A stretch of DNA of 22,325 nt from JBDRNO01 sp043811005. Lineage in GTDB: Bacteria; Bacteroidota; Bacteroidia; NORP154. Every line of letters starts with the position of its first letter. Position 1 is the stretch's first letter. The notes under the pieces are model-generated. The model saw nothing but the letters and a program-made list of their open reading frames with translations. It had not been told where the DNA came from and did no database searches. The translations under genes were made by a program, and so were the position numbers. The stretch spans positions 1-22,325 of the forward strand of contig JBDRNO010000298.1 in NCBI GenBank assembly GCA_043811005.1. Reading direction: 5' to 3'. Positions 13,556-20,858 of this stretch are shown one piece after another.

Positions 13556-16500
13556 TCATTTTTTTGATTTCCACACCGGAACCCGCCCCGGGGTCCATGG
13601 CGCGCCTGCTTTGTCCATACTTTTTTCAATCTCTTTTAAGTCAACATCATATATTTGTTTCAGTTGATCCAGTAAAGGTGGAAACTCTTCTTCAATAATT
13701 TTAAGTGCATCTTTTTGTGTTTGTGTTGGAGCAGATGTAGACTGTGAATGCCCCCATGCTAAGACATCAAGCCGGTCGTTGATAGGAACAGGACCGGGAC
13801 GGATCTCCTCGCTGCTTGCCTTTGGTCTTGTCCCGGTGAATTTATAAAGGATATCCTCAATCTGCAGCTCCATTTCCTTTGCCTTAGCCATCAGTTCAGG
13901 AGAAACATCAGGCGTCAGGAGTAATGCCTTTTTAATATGATCAACCCTTTTTGCCAGCTCCCCGGCAAAATTGACTGTTCCTCTCACTATTCCGGAAACT
14001 TCGGAAACACGTTTCATGAAATCCACAAGATCTTTTCTGTTTTCAGCAGGAAGAGTAGTATTATTCAGCACAACTGTCTTAAACCCTACAGGACTTGCCA
14101 GTTCTGTTTCCTTTCCATTCTCTACCTTTGATAATGAAACAGTATATTCCCCCGGCAGGGCAAGCATACCTCCCTTATTTGTTTTAAACGGGACCTTTTC
14201 TTCCCCTATACTCACAGGCGAGGTATTGCTATATCTGAGATCCCAGGTGATCCTGCTAATACCTGCTTTGGATTTTGCGGTCAGCTTTCTCACTATATCG
14301 CCCTGTTCGTCCATAATAGTAAATAGCATATATGGAGGATCTTCGTTCTTCTCGGTCTCAAGCTCTGTATCAGAAGGTTGCGGAATAGGGGATCCGTTTT
14401 TAAATAATTCCTTTTCCTTATTATGGCGTTTCTGTTTTAAAGTTAACAAGGTATCTTTAACGAAATATGTGAAAGTTGCACCGAAATCAGGGTTTTTCGC
14501 AGTGAAATATGCAGAGCCCTGTCCGTATTTACCGTCTGTTTGAATAAACATCAAAGCATCTTTAATGGGAAATATATACGCATTCTTTTCAGGGATATCA
14601 GGGTTAAACTCTCTTAGAGGAGTGTAATCATCAAGTATATAAAAACCCCTTCCAAAGGTTGCAAGAACAATGTCATTCTCTCTTCTCTGAATAGCAATAT
14701 CTTTGACCGAAATAGTAGGAAGTCCTTCTTTCAGCCGGGTCCATTCCTTACCGCCATCAATACTGAAAAAGAAGCCGAATTCGGTTCCGGCAAACAACAA
14801 GCCGGGCTTGACATGGTCCTGCTGAATAGTATGAACAGTATGATTTTCGGGTAAATTACCGCTTATCGAGACCCAGGTGCTTCCCTTGTCAGTACTTTTT
14901 AAAATATAGGGCTTAAAATCATCTCTTTTGCGATTGTCAAACGAAGCAAAAACAATATTTTCATCAAATTTTGATGCTAATATATCGCTGACATAAGTAT
15001 ATTCAGGCACACCGGGAAATTTATTGATCTTTTTCCAGGATACACCTGCATTTTCAGTGACATGGATTAAACCGTCATCAGTTCCAGCATATAACAGATC
15101 TTCTTTAACAGGGGATTCTTCGAGTGAAATAATAGTACCGTATAATGATGTGGAAACATCTTTGACTACTGCATCTATGCTCCAGAACTTGCCCATCACA
15201 GGCCATTTGTTACGGTCAATTTTGGCTGTAAGGTCACCGCTTATCACTTTCCATGTGTTACCCCTGTTATCACTCCTGAACACCTTGTTGGCTGCGGAAT
15301 ACAGCCGTGTATTGGAATGGGGGCTTAAAATCAAGGGAGCGTTCCAGTTCCATTTATATGTATCTTCTCCTTTCCCTGGTTCGGGTTTGATAAAGACCCT
15401 TTCACCACTTTTCCTGTCATAACGGGCAATATTGCCATACTGGTATTCACAGTAGACGATATCAGGATTCTCGGGATCAATGGCTGACCAGAAGCCATCA
15501 CCTCCGAGAGCCGAAAACCATTCATAGCTGGAAACACCCTCTGAGCAGGTGTTTCTTGATGGTCCGCCTAAAGTGAAATTATCCTGCGTGCCGCCATACA
15601 CATAATAGAAAGGGAGGCTGTTATCTGCATTTACGCGGTAAAATTGTGTAACAGGCAAGTTGGTTTTAAAGATATAATTTTCCCCTCCGTCAAAAGATTC
15701 ATAAACACCTCCGTCACCTCCTATAAGAAAATGCTTGGTATCATCAGGGTCGATCCACAATGCATGATCATCAACATGCCTTTTATTATTTCCTAATGGT
15801 GTGAAGGTCTTGCCTCCATCTTCGGTAAAATGGGATATTGTTTCAACAGAGTAAACTTTATCAGCATCCTTAGGGTCACAATAAATCTCACTATAATATT
15901 GCCCTGAGCTGTAATGAGAACTCATTTTCTTCCATGATTCTCCCCTGTCATCACTTCTGAAAAAACCGCCTTCATCATTTGCAGCTTCGATAATTGCATA
16001 TACTATATCAGGGTTTACAGGTGAAACATCAAGCCCGATACCTCCCATATGTTCCTTAGGCAATCCTGATTCCAGTTTTTTCCAGTTCTCTCCGCCATCA
16101 GTAGTCTTATAAATAGCTGTTTCAGGCCCTCCTCCTATCTTGGTATGAACATGCCTTCTGCGTTGCTCGGATGAAGCATAAATAATATCGGGATTTCGGG
16201 GATCCATTGCCATATCATTTACCCCGGTATGTTCACTTATTTCCAGTATCTTTTTCCAGTTTTTGCCCCCGTCAGTTGTTTTATAAACACCCCGGTCACC
16301 GCCGGGTCCCCAGGCAGAACCCTCGGCAGCTACATATACAACATCGGAATTCCCTGGATCAACAAGTATCCTGCCGATCTGCCGGGATTCTTTCAATCCC
16401 ATGTTCTTCCAGCTCTTTCCTCCGTCCATGGTCTTATAAACCCCATCACCATATCCCAATGCTCTTTGATGATTATTTTCTCCAGTACCTGCCCATACAA

Positions 16501-16885
16501 CATTTGAATTGTTAGGGTCCATTGCCAGGCAACCTATTGAATAAGAACCATAATTGTCAAATACCGGATTAAAGGTTGTGCCGGAATTCACTGTCTTCCA
16601 TATATGCCCGCATGCCACTGCAACATAATATTCATTGTGATCTTTGGGATTTACTGCAAAATCAGCTATACGACCGGATGTTAATGCCGGGCCTATGCTT
16701 CTGAATTTTAATCCTTTGAAAATATCGGATTTGGTTTCTTTTTCCTTCTCTATATCATCTTTTTTCTTTTGTGCGTCAACCGCAAATGGTATTAGAAATA
16801 ATAATGTAATAAATAGGGATAGAGTTATGTAGAGACGAGACACGGTCTCGTCTCTACGTTCCTGTACGTGCCGGATATTTTTCAT
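13556..16885 (-). CDS. Large secreted BNR/VPS10 (sortilin-like) propeller protein
   Basis: 1109 residues, normal for the Bacteroidota group often labelled glycosyl hydrolase or VPS10-domain protein. The hydrophobic signal core is ITLSLFITLLFLIPFAVDAQ (residues about 20-39). About ten BNR/Asp-box repeats span residues 95-755: KTMDGGKSWKNM, KTTDGGKNWKKI, KTTDGGENWKKL, RSDDRGESWKKM, RSDNRGNTWKVI, KSTDKGSTWVSI and FSIDGGKEWTRL. They predict one or two beta-propellers. The C-terminal 300 residues hold a beta-sandwich-like part (SRITWDLRYSNTSPVSIGEE) and a helical end. No catalytic residues can be assigned and no T9SS tail is seen. The ATG is four bases after the stop of the RAYT gene. Residues 9-19 (ERRDETVSRLY) are encoded by a mobile palindrome, so the start region has been rebuilt by the transposon. 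Confidence 0.9.
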   Translation of the reverse strand: MKNIRHVQERRDETVSRLYITLSLFITLLFLIPFAVDAQKKKDDIEKEKETKSDIFKGLKFRSIGPALTSGRIADFAVNPKDHNEYYVAVACGHIWKTVNSGTTFNPVFDNYGSYSIGCLAMDPNNSNVVWAGTGENNHQRALGYGDGVYKTMDGGKSWKNMGLKESRQIGRILVDPGNSDVVYVAAEGSAWGPGGDRGVYKTTDGGKNWKKILEISEHTGVNDMAMDPRNPDIIYASSEQRRRHVHTKIGGGPETAIYKTTDGGENWKKLESGLPKEHMGGIGLDVSPVNPDIVYAIIEAANDEGGFFRSDDRGESWKKMSSHYSSGQYYSEIYCDPKDADKVYSVETISHFTEDGGKTFTPLGNNKRHVDDHALWIDPDDTKHFLIGGDGGVYESFDGGENYIFKTNLPVTQFYRVNADNSLPFYYVYGGTQDNFTLGGPSRNTCSEGVSSYEWFSALGGDGFWSAIDPENPDIVYCEYQYGNIARYDRKSGERVFIKPEPGKGEDTYKWNWNAPLILSPHSNTRLYSAANKVFRSDNRGNTWKVISGDLTAKIDRNKWPVMGKFWSIDAVVKDVSTSLYGTIISLEESPVKEDLLYAGTDDGLIHVTENAGVSWKKINKFPGVPEYTYVSDILASKFDENIVFASFDNRKRDDFKPYILKSTDKGSTWVSISGNLPENHTVHTIQQDHVKPGLLFAGTEFGFFFSIDGGKEWTRLKEGLPTISVKDIAIQRRENDIVLATFGRGFYILDDYTPLREFNPDIPEKNAYIFPIKDALMFIQTDGKYGQGSAYFTAKNPDFGATFTYFVKDTLLTLKQKRHNKEKELFKNGSPIPQPSDTELETEKNEDPPYMLFTIMDEQGDIVRKLTAKSKAGISRITWDLRYSNTSPVSIGEEKVPFKTNKGGMLALPGEYTVSLSKVENGKETELASPVGFKTVVLNNTTLPAENRKDLVDFMKRVSEVSGIVRGTVNFAGELAKRVDHIKKALLLTPDVSPELMAKAKEMELQIEDILYKFTGTRPKASSEEIRPGPVPINDRLDVLAWGHSQSTSAPTQTQKDALKIIEEEFPPLLDQLKQIYDVDLKEIEKSMDKAGAPWTPGRVPVWKSKK
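16829..16857. repeat. RDETxSRL palindrome, copy A (in VPS10-like signal peptide)
   Basis: GTAGAGACGAGAC (16829-16841), loop ACG, GTCTCGTCTCTAC (16845-16857): perfect 13-bp arms, the best-preserved copy. On the minus strand it encodes part of ERRDETVSRLY in the n-region of the VPS10-like signal peptide. Confidence 0.95.
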
Positions 16886-16889
16886 AGTT

Positions 16890-17639
16890 TTATATTTTTA
16901 AATTATATTCATCCTTTTCCCAATTTTTGGGATTGTTGCGGATATACCACCTGATTTTGGATAAACGGGTATCATTCCGGATGATTTCGTCATAGAAACG
17001 GGGCTGCCAACTGAACCAGCCGCTATGACCAATTTTTTTGAATTCCTTGGTACATTTAGATTTCCATCCCCCGATAATCACGGATAATGATCCGGGTTTG
17101 GGTGAAATGGCAGCCATTTTTTCATTTTTTGGCATATTTCCCGAAATGATTCCCGGCATGTTTTCCGGCATGTAGAGACGAGACCCTGTCTCGTCTCTGT
17201 CTTTTCCAAAATTGTCTCTGTCTTTTCCAAAATCGCCGATATGTTTTTTTAAATCGCGTCTACGTTCAAAATTACCTATATGTTCATTAATCAGACGAGA
17301 CAGGGTCTCGTCTCTACGTTCCTCGTCTGTATGTTCCGATGATTCATCATCGGTATTTTGTTCTGAACGTTTCATCACAATAATCCCGTGAACATGGTTC
17401 GGCATCACCACATATTCATCAAGGTATGTTTCGGAAAAACACGCAGGTATTTCCTGCCAGAATTTATCAACAATTTCCCCCATTTCTGATAATTCCATCC
17501 TGTCGTTTTTCACATCGCCAAAACAACAAATCTTGTTGCCTGTACATATCGTCACATAATATTTACCACCGAGGGCATAATCCCATCCGGGCATGCGTTG
17601 TGAATCAATACGGTATTTGTCTTTGAATCGTTCCATCAT
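16890..17639 (-). CDS. REP-associated tyrosine transposase (RAYT, Y1/HUH type) carrying internal palindromes
   Basis: 249 residues, longer than the usual 180-200. The HUH motif is His82-Val-His84 in VVMPNHVHGIIVM, and the likely nucleophile is Tyr216 in WQPRFYDEIIRND. The conserved end is LSKIRWYIRNNPKNW. The N-terminal PGWDYALGGKYYVTICT is also typical. The family nicks single-stranded DNA at REP palindromes and is related to IS200/IS605 TnpA. Between HUH and Tyr, residues about 105-160 are repeat-derived: two RDETxSRL palindromes (108-116 and 148-155) and a 7-residue tandem repeat (FGKDRDN, FGKDRDE). All catalytic residues remain, so it may be active. Flanking palindromes at 17661-17701 and 16829-16857 delimit the probable unit. 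The stop is four bases before the VPS10-like ATG. Confidence 0.92.
   Translation of the reverse strand: MMERFKDKYRIDSQRMPGWDYALGGKYYVTICTGNKICCFGDVKNDRMELSEMGEIVDKFWQEIPACFSETYLDEYVVMPNHVHGIIVMKRSEQNTDDESSEHTDEERRDETLSRLINEHIGNFERRRDLKKHIGDFGKDRDNFGKDRDETGSRLYMPENMPGIISGNMPKNEKMAAISPKPGSLSVIIGGWKSKCTKEFKKIGHSGWFSWQPRFYDEIIRNDTRLSKIRWYIRNNPKNWEKDEYNLKI
17157..17198. repeat. RDETxSRL palindrome, copy B (inside RAYT gene)
   Basis: Core AGAGACGAGAC (17174-17184), loop CCT, GTCTCGTCTCT (17188-17198). The left flank CATGTTTTCCGG is shared with copy D (17661), giving about 41 bp of near identity. It encodes RDETGSRLY in the RAYT. Confidence 0.95.
17193..17234. repeat. 21-bp tandem duplication at the edge of palindrome B
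   Basis: GTCTCTGTCTTTTCCAAAAT plus one base, twice (17193-17213, 17214-17234). It encodes the seven-residue repeat FGKDRDN/FGKDRDE in the RAYT. Confidence 0.9.
17293..17313. repeat. RDETxSRL palindrome, copy C (inside RAYT gene)
   Basis: AGACGAGAC (17293-17301), loop AGG, GTCTCGTCT (17305-17313). It continues CTACGTTCC like copy A and is followed by a degenerate TCGTCTGTATGTTCC. It encodes RDETLSRL. Confidence 0.95.
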
Positions 17640-17660
17640 TTAATGCGGCACGTATGTTTG

Positions 17661-17701
17661 CATGTTTTCCGGGATGTAGAGACGAGACCCTGTCTCGTCT
17701 C
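17661..17701. repeat. RDETxSRL palindrome, copy D (upstream of RAYT gene)
   Basis: CATGTTTTCCGG then GTAGAGACGAGAC (17676-17688), loop CCT, GTCTCGTCTC (17692-17701). It lies 22 bp upstream of the RAYT start codon and is nearly identical to copy B. Confidence 0.95.
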
Positions 17702-17735
17702 AATGTTTTTCAAATCGTCTCAATGTTTTTCAAAT
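17696..17735. repeat. 20-bp tandem duplication at the edge of palindrome D
   Basis: CGTCTCAATGTTTTTCAAAT twice in direct succession. The placement and sequence resemble the duplication beside palindrome B. Confidence 0.9.
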
Positions 17736-18198
17736 CAATTTTTTACCGAACTATTGTTATAACGATACCTTTTATTTATTGTTCTATCAGTATAATATCC
17801 GCAAAAATACAAATTCACAAACAAAAAATCCTTCATTAGTGGCTAAACATTGTTGAGCAGAGGGAAATTCCAATACGTAAATTTAATGCGATTGCCCTAT
17901 GGCGGTTCGCAACGGTCTTCTCATTAGAGCAACTTTTCGTACATTTACAGCCCGGTTTGGGGAATACAGAATTCTGTATAATAATTGTAAAATTAGTTAA
18001 TGTAAAAACCTAACTTCGTAAATTGAATAAAAAAAATGCCACAAAATCACCAATACACACCTGTGTGCCGAAGTACTTCGGTGCGCAGGCACAAAACCCC
18101 ACAAAAAATAATTTAGTGGAATTTAGTGTTTTTGTGTTTTAGTGGCAAATTATTAAAATTCTGATACGTTAATATATAGAAAGGAGAAATAATCAGTT
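17736..18198. other. Intergenic region between RAYT unit and thioredoxin-like gene
   Basis: No gene seen. It contains a leader copy GAGCAACTTTTCGTACATTTAC (from 17927), a perfect 16-bp palindrome ATACAGAATTCTGTAT (17964-17979) and a long imperfect inverted repeat from TGCCAC (18037) to GTGGCA (18147). Inside the latter is the strong hairpin CCGAAGTACTTCGG (18068-18081). A Shine-Dalgarno-like AAGGAG (18181-18186) precedes the next gene. Confidence 0.7.
18037..18147. repeat. Imperfect long inverted repeat (CACAAAA type) with central hairpin
   Basis: The ends TGCCACAAAATCAC and TTTTAGTGGCA pair. The interior has repeated CACAAAA/TTTAGTG blocks around a perfect CCGAAGTACTTCGG stem. It resembles dispersed CACAAAG-type palindromic elements. 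Confidence 0.6.
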
Positions 18199-18543
18199 AT
18201 GAACATTATCATGGTAAAGAAAATTTTGAAAGATGGCAGCGAATGCAAAAAATGCAAGGAAGTTAGTGAGCGCCTGGAAGTTAATGACGAAATGCGGTTT
18301 ATAGACCGGGTCGCCTATGCAGATGTCAGGGATCCCGGATCAGAGGGATTTCAACTGGCAATCCATCATGGAATGGATATAGCGCCCTTTTTTATTGTCA
18401 ATGACAAAGAAAAGGAAACGGTTTACAAAACATACCTTGAATTACGTAAAAAAGCGTTTAACAGGGAACCCACTCCCGAGGACATCCGGATCGAAGAGAA
18501 AAGAAAACCACCTGCCTGCCATGATGAGGATATGGATTATTGA
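18199..18543 (+). CDS. Small thioredoxin-like protein with CxxC motif
   Basis: 114 residues. Cys16-Lys-Lys-Cys19 near the N-terminus (LKDGSECKKCKEVSERL) follows a first strand, as in thioredoxin/glutaredoxin folds. IDRVAYADVRDPGSEGFQLA, then HHGMDIAPFFIVND, supplies the helix and the cis-Pro-like APFF loop. The tail is charged and His/Cys-containing (ACHDEDMDY). It probably acts as a cytosolic thiol-disulphide protein; the partner is unknown. AAGGAG at 18181-18186, 12 bases before the ATG, is unusual for Bacteroidota but the spacing is long. MVKKIL at residue 5 is an alternative start. Confidence 0.75.
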   Translation: MNIIMVKKILKDGSECKKCKEVSERLEVNDEMRFIDRVAYADVRDPGSEGFQLAIHHGMDIAPFFIVNDKEKETVYKTYLELRKKAFNREPTPEDIRIEEKRKPPACHDEDMDY

Positions 18544-18586
18544 TCAATATCTCCGGGATTTTCGAAACCGCATCTGTCTTTTGCGA

Positions 18587-18634
18587 TTTTTTGTATATTT
18601 ACGGCTCGGCTTGTGATAAGATCTATAACGTTAG
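18587..18634 (+). promoter_or_regulatory. Recurrent promoter-like leader ending in TAACGTTAG (copy 6)
   Basis: TTTTTTGTATATTTACGGCT, then CGGCTTGTGATAAG and TAACGTTAG (18626-18634). It is very like the leaders at 4272 and 4922 and is followed by the small startless ORF. Confidence 0.5.
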
Positions 18635-18706
18635 TAGTAATAAACATAACTTGGACAAGCCGTTCGGCTGAGCTCAGTCCGAAGCCAAAACCAAAGAGGT
18701 TTAATA

Positions 18707-18877
18707 ATACAAAAAACGCACAAGGAGATCATCGTTGTTGTTGATGAGATGCCGGATGAACGTGATGTGATCCTGGTAGAGTGGGAAGGGTCGTGGCGCC
18801 CAACAACTCATTTTCTGGGAGTTTTGCACAATCCGCCTAAATCTTTCCTAACCGAGATGATCAAGGTGAAGGATTAA
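18707..18877 (+). pseudogene. Small protein-like ORF without a normal start
   Basis: The frame is open from 18650 and looks coding from about 18707: THKEIIVVVDEMPDERDVIL, then VEWEGSWRPTTHFLGVLHNP and a stop at 18875-18877. No ATG, GTG or TTG lies ahead of the conserved-looking part; the first ATG (18749) would give a 42-residue protein. The leader at 18587 and the higher GC content suggest a real small gene, perhaps one that lost its start. I do not recognise the family. Confidence 0.4.
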
Positions 18878-18938
18878 AAAGGGTACATGTTAACTGTTAT
18901 ACCAAAACTAAATGAATTTGCAAATTAATGAATTAAAT

Positions 18939-19002
18939 GAAACCACAGATTTCACAGATGACACAGATTAAAATCAATGAAATCGGCGAAATCTGTGGTT
19001 TC
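18939..19002. repeat. CACAGAT palindromic repeat, copy 3
   Basis: GAAACCACAGATTTC (18939-18953) pairs perfectly with GAAATCTGTGGTTTC (18988-19002), 15-bp arms. It lies 33 bp before the deiminase start codon and extends the open frame artificially upstream. The right flank is shared with the copy at 8821. Confidence 0.9.
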
Positions 19003-19035
19003 ATTTACACAAGAACAGTAACCAAAATAGTGACC

Positions 19036-20793
19036 ATGAAAAAGATCGCTGCTTTGTTGTTGTTGGCTTTTACCGGCATATATGCATCGAACAACTCTTG
19101 GGCACAAGAGAAGAACCTCCCAGCCGGCTTTGCCCCCGGGGAGGAGCTCAAGATGCAACAATACCTGTCCACCAGGGCTGCTGCTTCAAAGGGAATTCCG
19201 AACCCTCCCGGCGGGGCATTGCGAACCATGGCTGAATGGGAAGAGGTACAGGCTGTTACCATAACCTGGACGAGCTATCAGGATATTTTGCGTGAGATCG
19301 TTAGGCATGCAAAGTTGGAGGCAAAGGTGATCATTGTCTGCAGCGACTCAAATTCCGTGAAGAGCTACCTGGCGGCAGGTGGAGTAGATGCTCAAAACGT
19401 GGAATTTATTGAAGCCGACTACAATAGTGTATGGTGCCGTGACTATGGAGCCCACACCGTGTACCGCAACGATGTAGACTCGCTCATTTTAGTGGATTGG
19501 ATTTACAACCGCCCACGGCCGTTTGACGATGTGATTCCCGATGTTATTTCCAGCTATACCGGCTTTCCGCTGTATTCAACCACCCAGTCACCTTATGACC
19601 TGATGAGCCCCGGAGGTAATTTTTTTAACGATGGCTTTGGAACGGGTTTCTCCTCCAAGCTGGTACTGGAAGAGAATGACGGCAGCGGTGGTTACCCGGT
19701 CGAACCAGACCATACCGAAGCTGAGATTGACAGCATTATGAAGTGGTTCATGGGTATCGGGCGTTATATTAAAATGGACGAGCTTCCCTATGACGGAATT
19801 CACCACATTGACATGCACATGAAGCCGCTTGATGAGGAGACCATCCTGGTGGGCGAATACCCGGGCGGGGTAGCTGACGGCCCCCAAATTGAAACCAACC
19901 TTCAATATATACTAAACAATTTCCCTTCCAAATGGGGGACCGATTATAAAGTAGTACGTGTGGAAATGCCCCCTGATCAGTGGGGCAATTATCCCAATGA
20001 GGGGGCGGATTACCGCACCTTCACCAATTCGATATTTATTAACGGCACCATCCTGGTGCCCATCTACGAGGAGCAATACGATACCATAGCGCTGCGCATT
20101 TACAGGGAATCACTTACTGGTTACAAGGTGGTCGGCATCGATTGCAACGATATTATCCCGGCAAAGGGTGCATTGCACTGCATCACCAAGCTCATTGGGG
20201 TGGAAAACCCGCTGCTGATCTCACACCAGCCACTGAGCAATTACACAACCGACTACCAGGTGGATGCTTATATCAACCACATCAGCGGTATTGCGAACGC
20301 GACTATTTACTGGACTACGGACACAACTGCCGGCTGGCAAACGGCTTCCATGACAGAGACTAATGCCGCCACCCACACCTGGACGGGCTATATTCCGGAA
20401 CAGGACTCAAGTATTACGATTTATTACTACATCCACGCCCTTGCCAACAGTGGCAAGCACCAAACCCGCCCAATCGTAGCGCCTTCCGGCTGGTGGAAGT
20501 TTTACATGTTAGTCACCGGGCTGGAAGAACTGCAGGTACACGTAGAGATGAGCATTTTTCCCAACCCTGCCGGCGATTATACCTACATTCCAATCACCAC
20601 CGACCACGCGGTGGATGTGTCCCTGAACATCTACAACCTGCTGGGTCAGAAAGTAGTTAACATGTATCAGGGCACCGTGCATGCCGGACAGTACTGGAAG
20701 TTTTTAGATGCCTCAGAGTTGGAAAGCGGGATTTATACGGTAGTGCTGGAGACTGGCAGCCAGAGGATAGTGGAAAAGTTAGTGGTGTTATAA
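19036..20793 (+). CDS. Secreted peptidylarginine deiminase-like enzyme with T9SS sorting domain
   Basis: 585 residues from ATG 19036. That start is chosen because MKKIAALLLLAFTGIYASNN is a signal peptide and the upstream frame is a repeat. Residues about 55-400 are the PAD_porph/agmatine deiminase domain: Trp133-Cys-Arg-Asp136, an Arg159-Pro-Arg161 pair, SPGGNFF, His257-Ile-Asp259 (HHIDMH), and the nucleophile Cys382 (GALHCITK). From memory these match Porphyromonas gingivalis PPAD Trp127/Asp130, Arg152/Arg154, His236/Asp238 and Cys351. About 405-500 is an Ig-like domain. About 510-585 is a type A T9SS C-terminal domain (IFPNPAGDYTYI, LNIYNLLGQKVV, then LESGIYTVVLE). Predicted role: deimination of C-terminal arginines at the surface; free agmatine is an alternative. 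The gene is visibly GC-richer than its neighbours. Confidence 0.9.
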   Translation: MKKIAALLLLAFTGIYASNNSWAQEKNLPAGFAPGEELKMQQYLSTRAAASKGIPNPPGGALRTMAEWEEVQAVTITWTSYQDILREIVRHAKLEAKVIIVCSDSNSVKSYLAAGGVDAQNVEFIEADYNSVWCRDYGAHTVYRNDVDSLILVDWIYNRPRPFDDVIPDVISSYTGFPLYSTTQSPYDLMSPGGNFFNDGFGTGFSSKLVLEENDGSGGYPVEPDHTEAEIDSIMKWFMGIGRYIKMDELPYDGIHHIDMHMKPLDEETILVGEYPGGVADGPQIETNLQYILNNFPSKWGTDYKVVRVEMPPDQWGNYPNEGADYRTFTNSIFINGTILVPIYEEQYDTIALRIYRESLTGYKVVGIDCNDIIPAKGALHCITKLIGVENPLLISHQPLSNYTTDYQVDAYINHISGIANATIYWTTDTTAGWQTASMTETNAATHTWTGYIPEQDSSITIYYYIHALANSGKHQTRPIVAPSGWWKFYMLVTGLEELQVHVEMSIFPNPAGDYTYIPITTDHAVDVSLNIYNLLGQKVVNMYQGTVHAGQYWKFLDASELESGIYTVVLETGSQRIVEKLVVL

Positions 20794-20858
20794 TTAAACA
20801 AAAAACGTTCGTTTCCAGATTTATATTAATTCTATTTTCCTATTTATAACCTACTGCC

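Noticed and set aside
13971..14543. Long plus-strand open frame of 190 codons
   Set aside because: Antisense shadow of the VPS10-like gene, whose BNR repeats are clear; the plus-strand translation is Ser/Phe-rich and non-specific.
17654..17839. ORF starting MFACFPGCRDETLSRL across palindrome D
   Set aside because: The remainder is an AT-rich hydrophobic translation of intergenic and tandem-repeat DNA; the RDETLSRL peptide is just the palindrome.
18937..19035. N-terminal extension of the deiminase reading frame
   Set aside because: The 33 codons are formed by the CACAGAT palindromic repeat; the signal peptide starts at ATG 19036.
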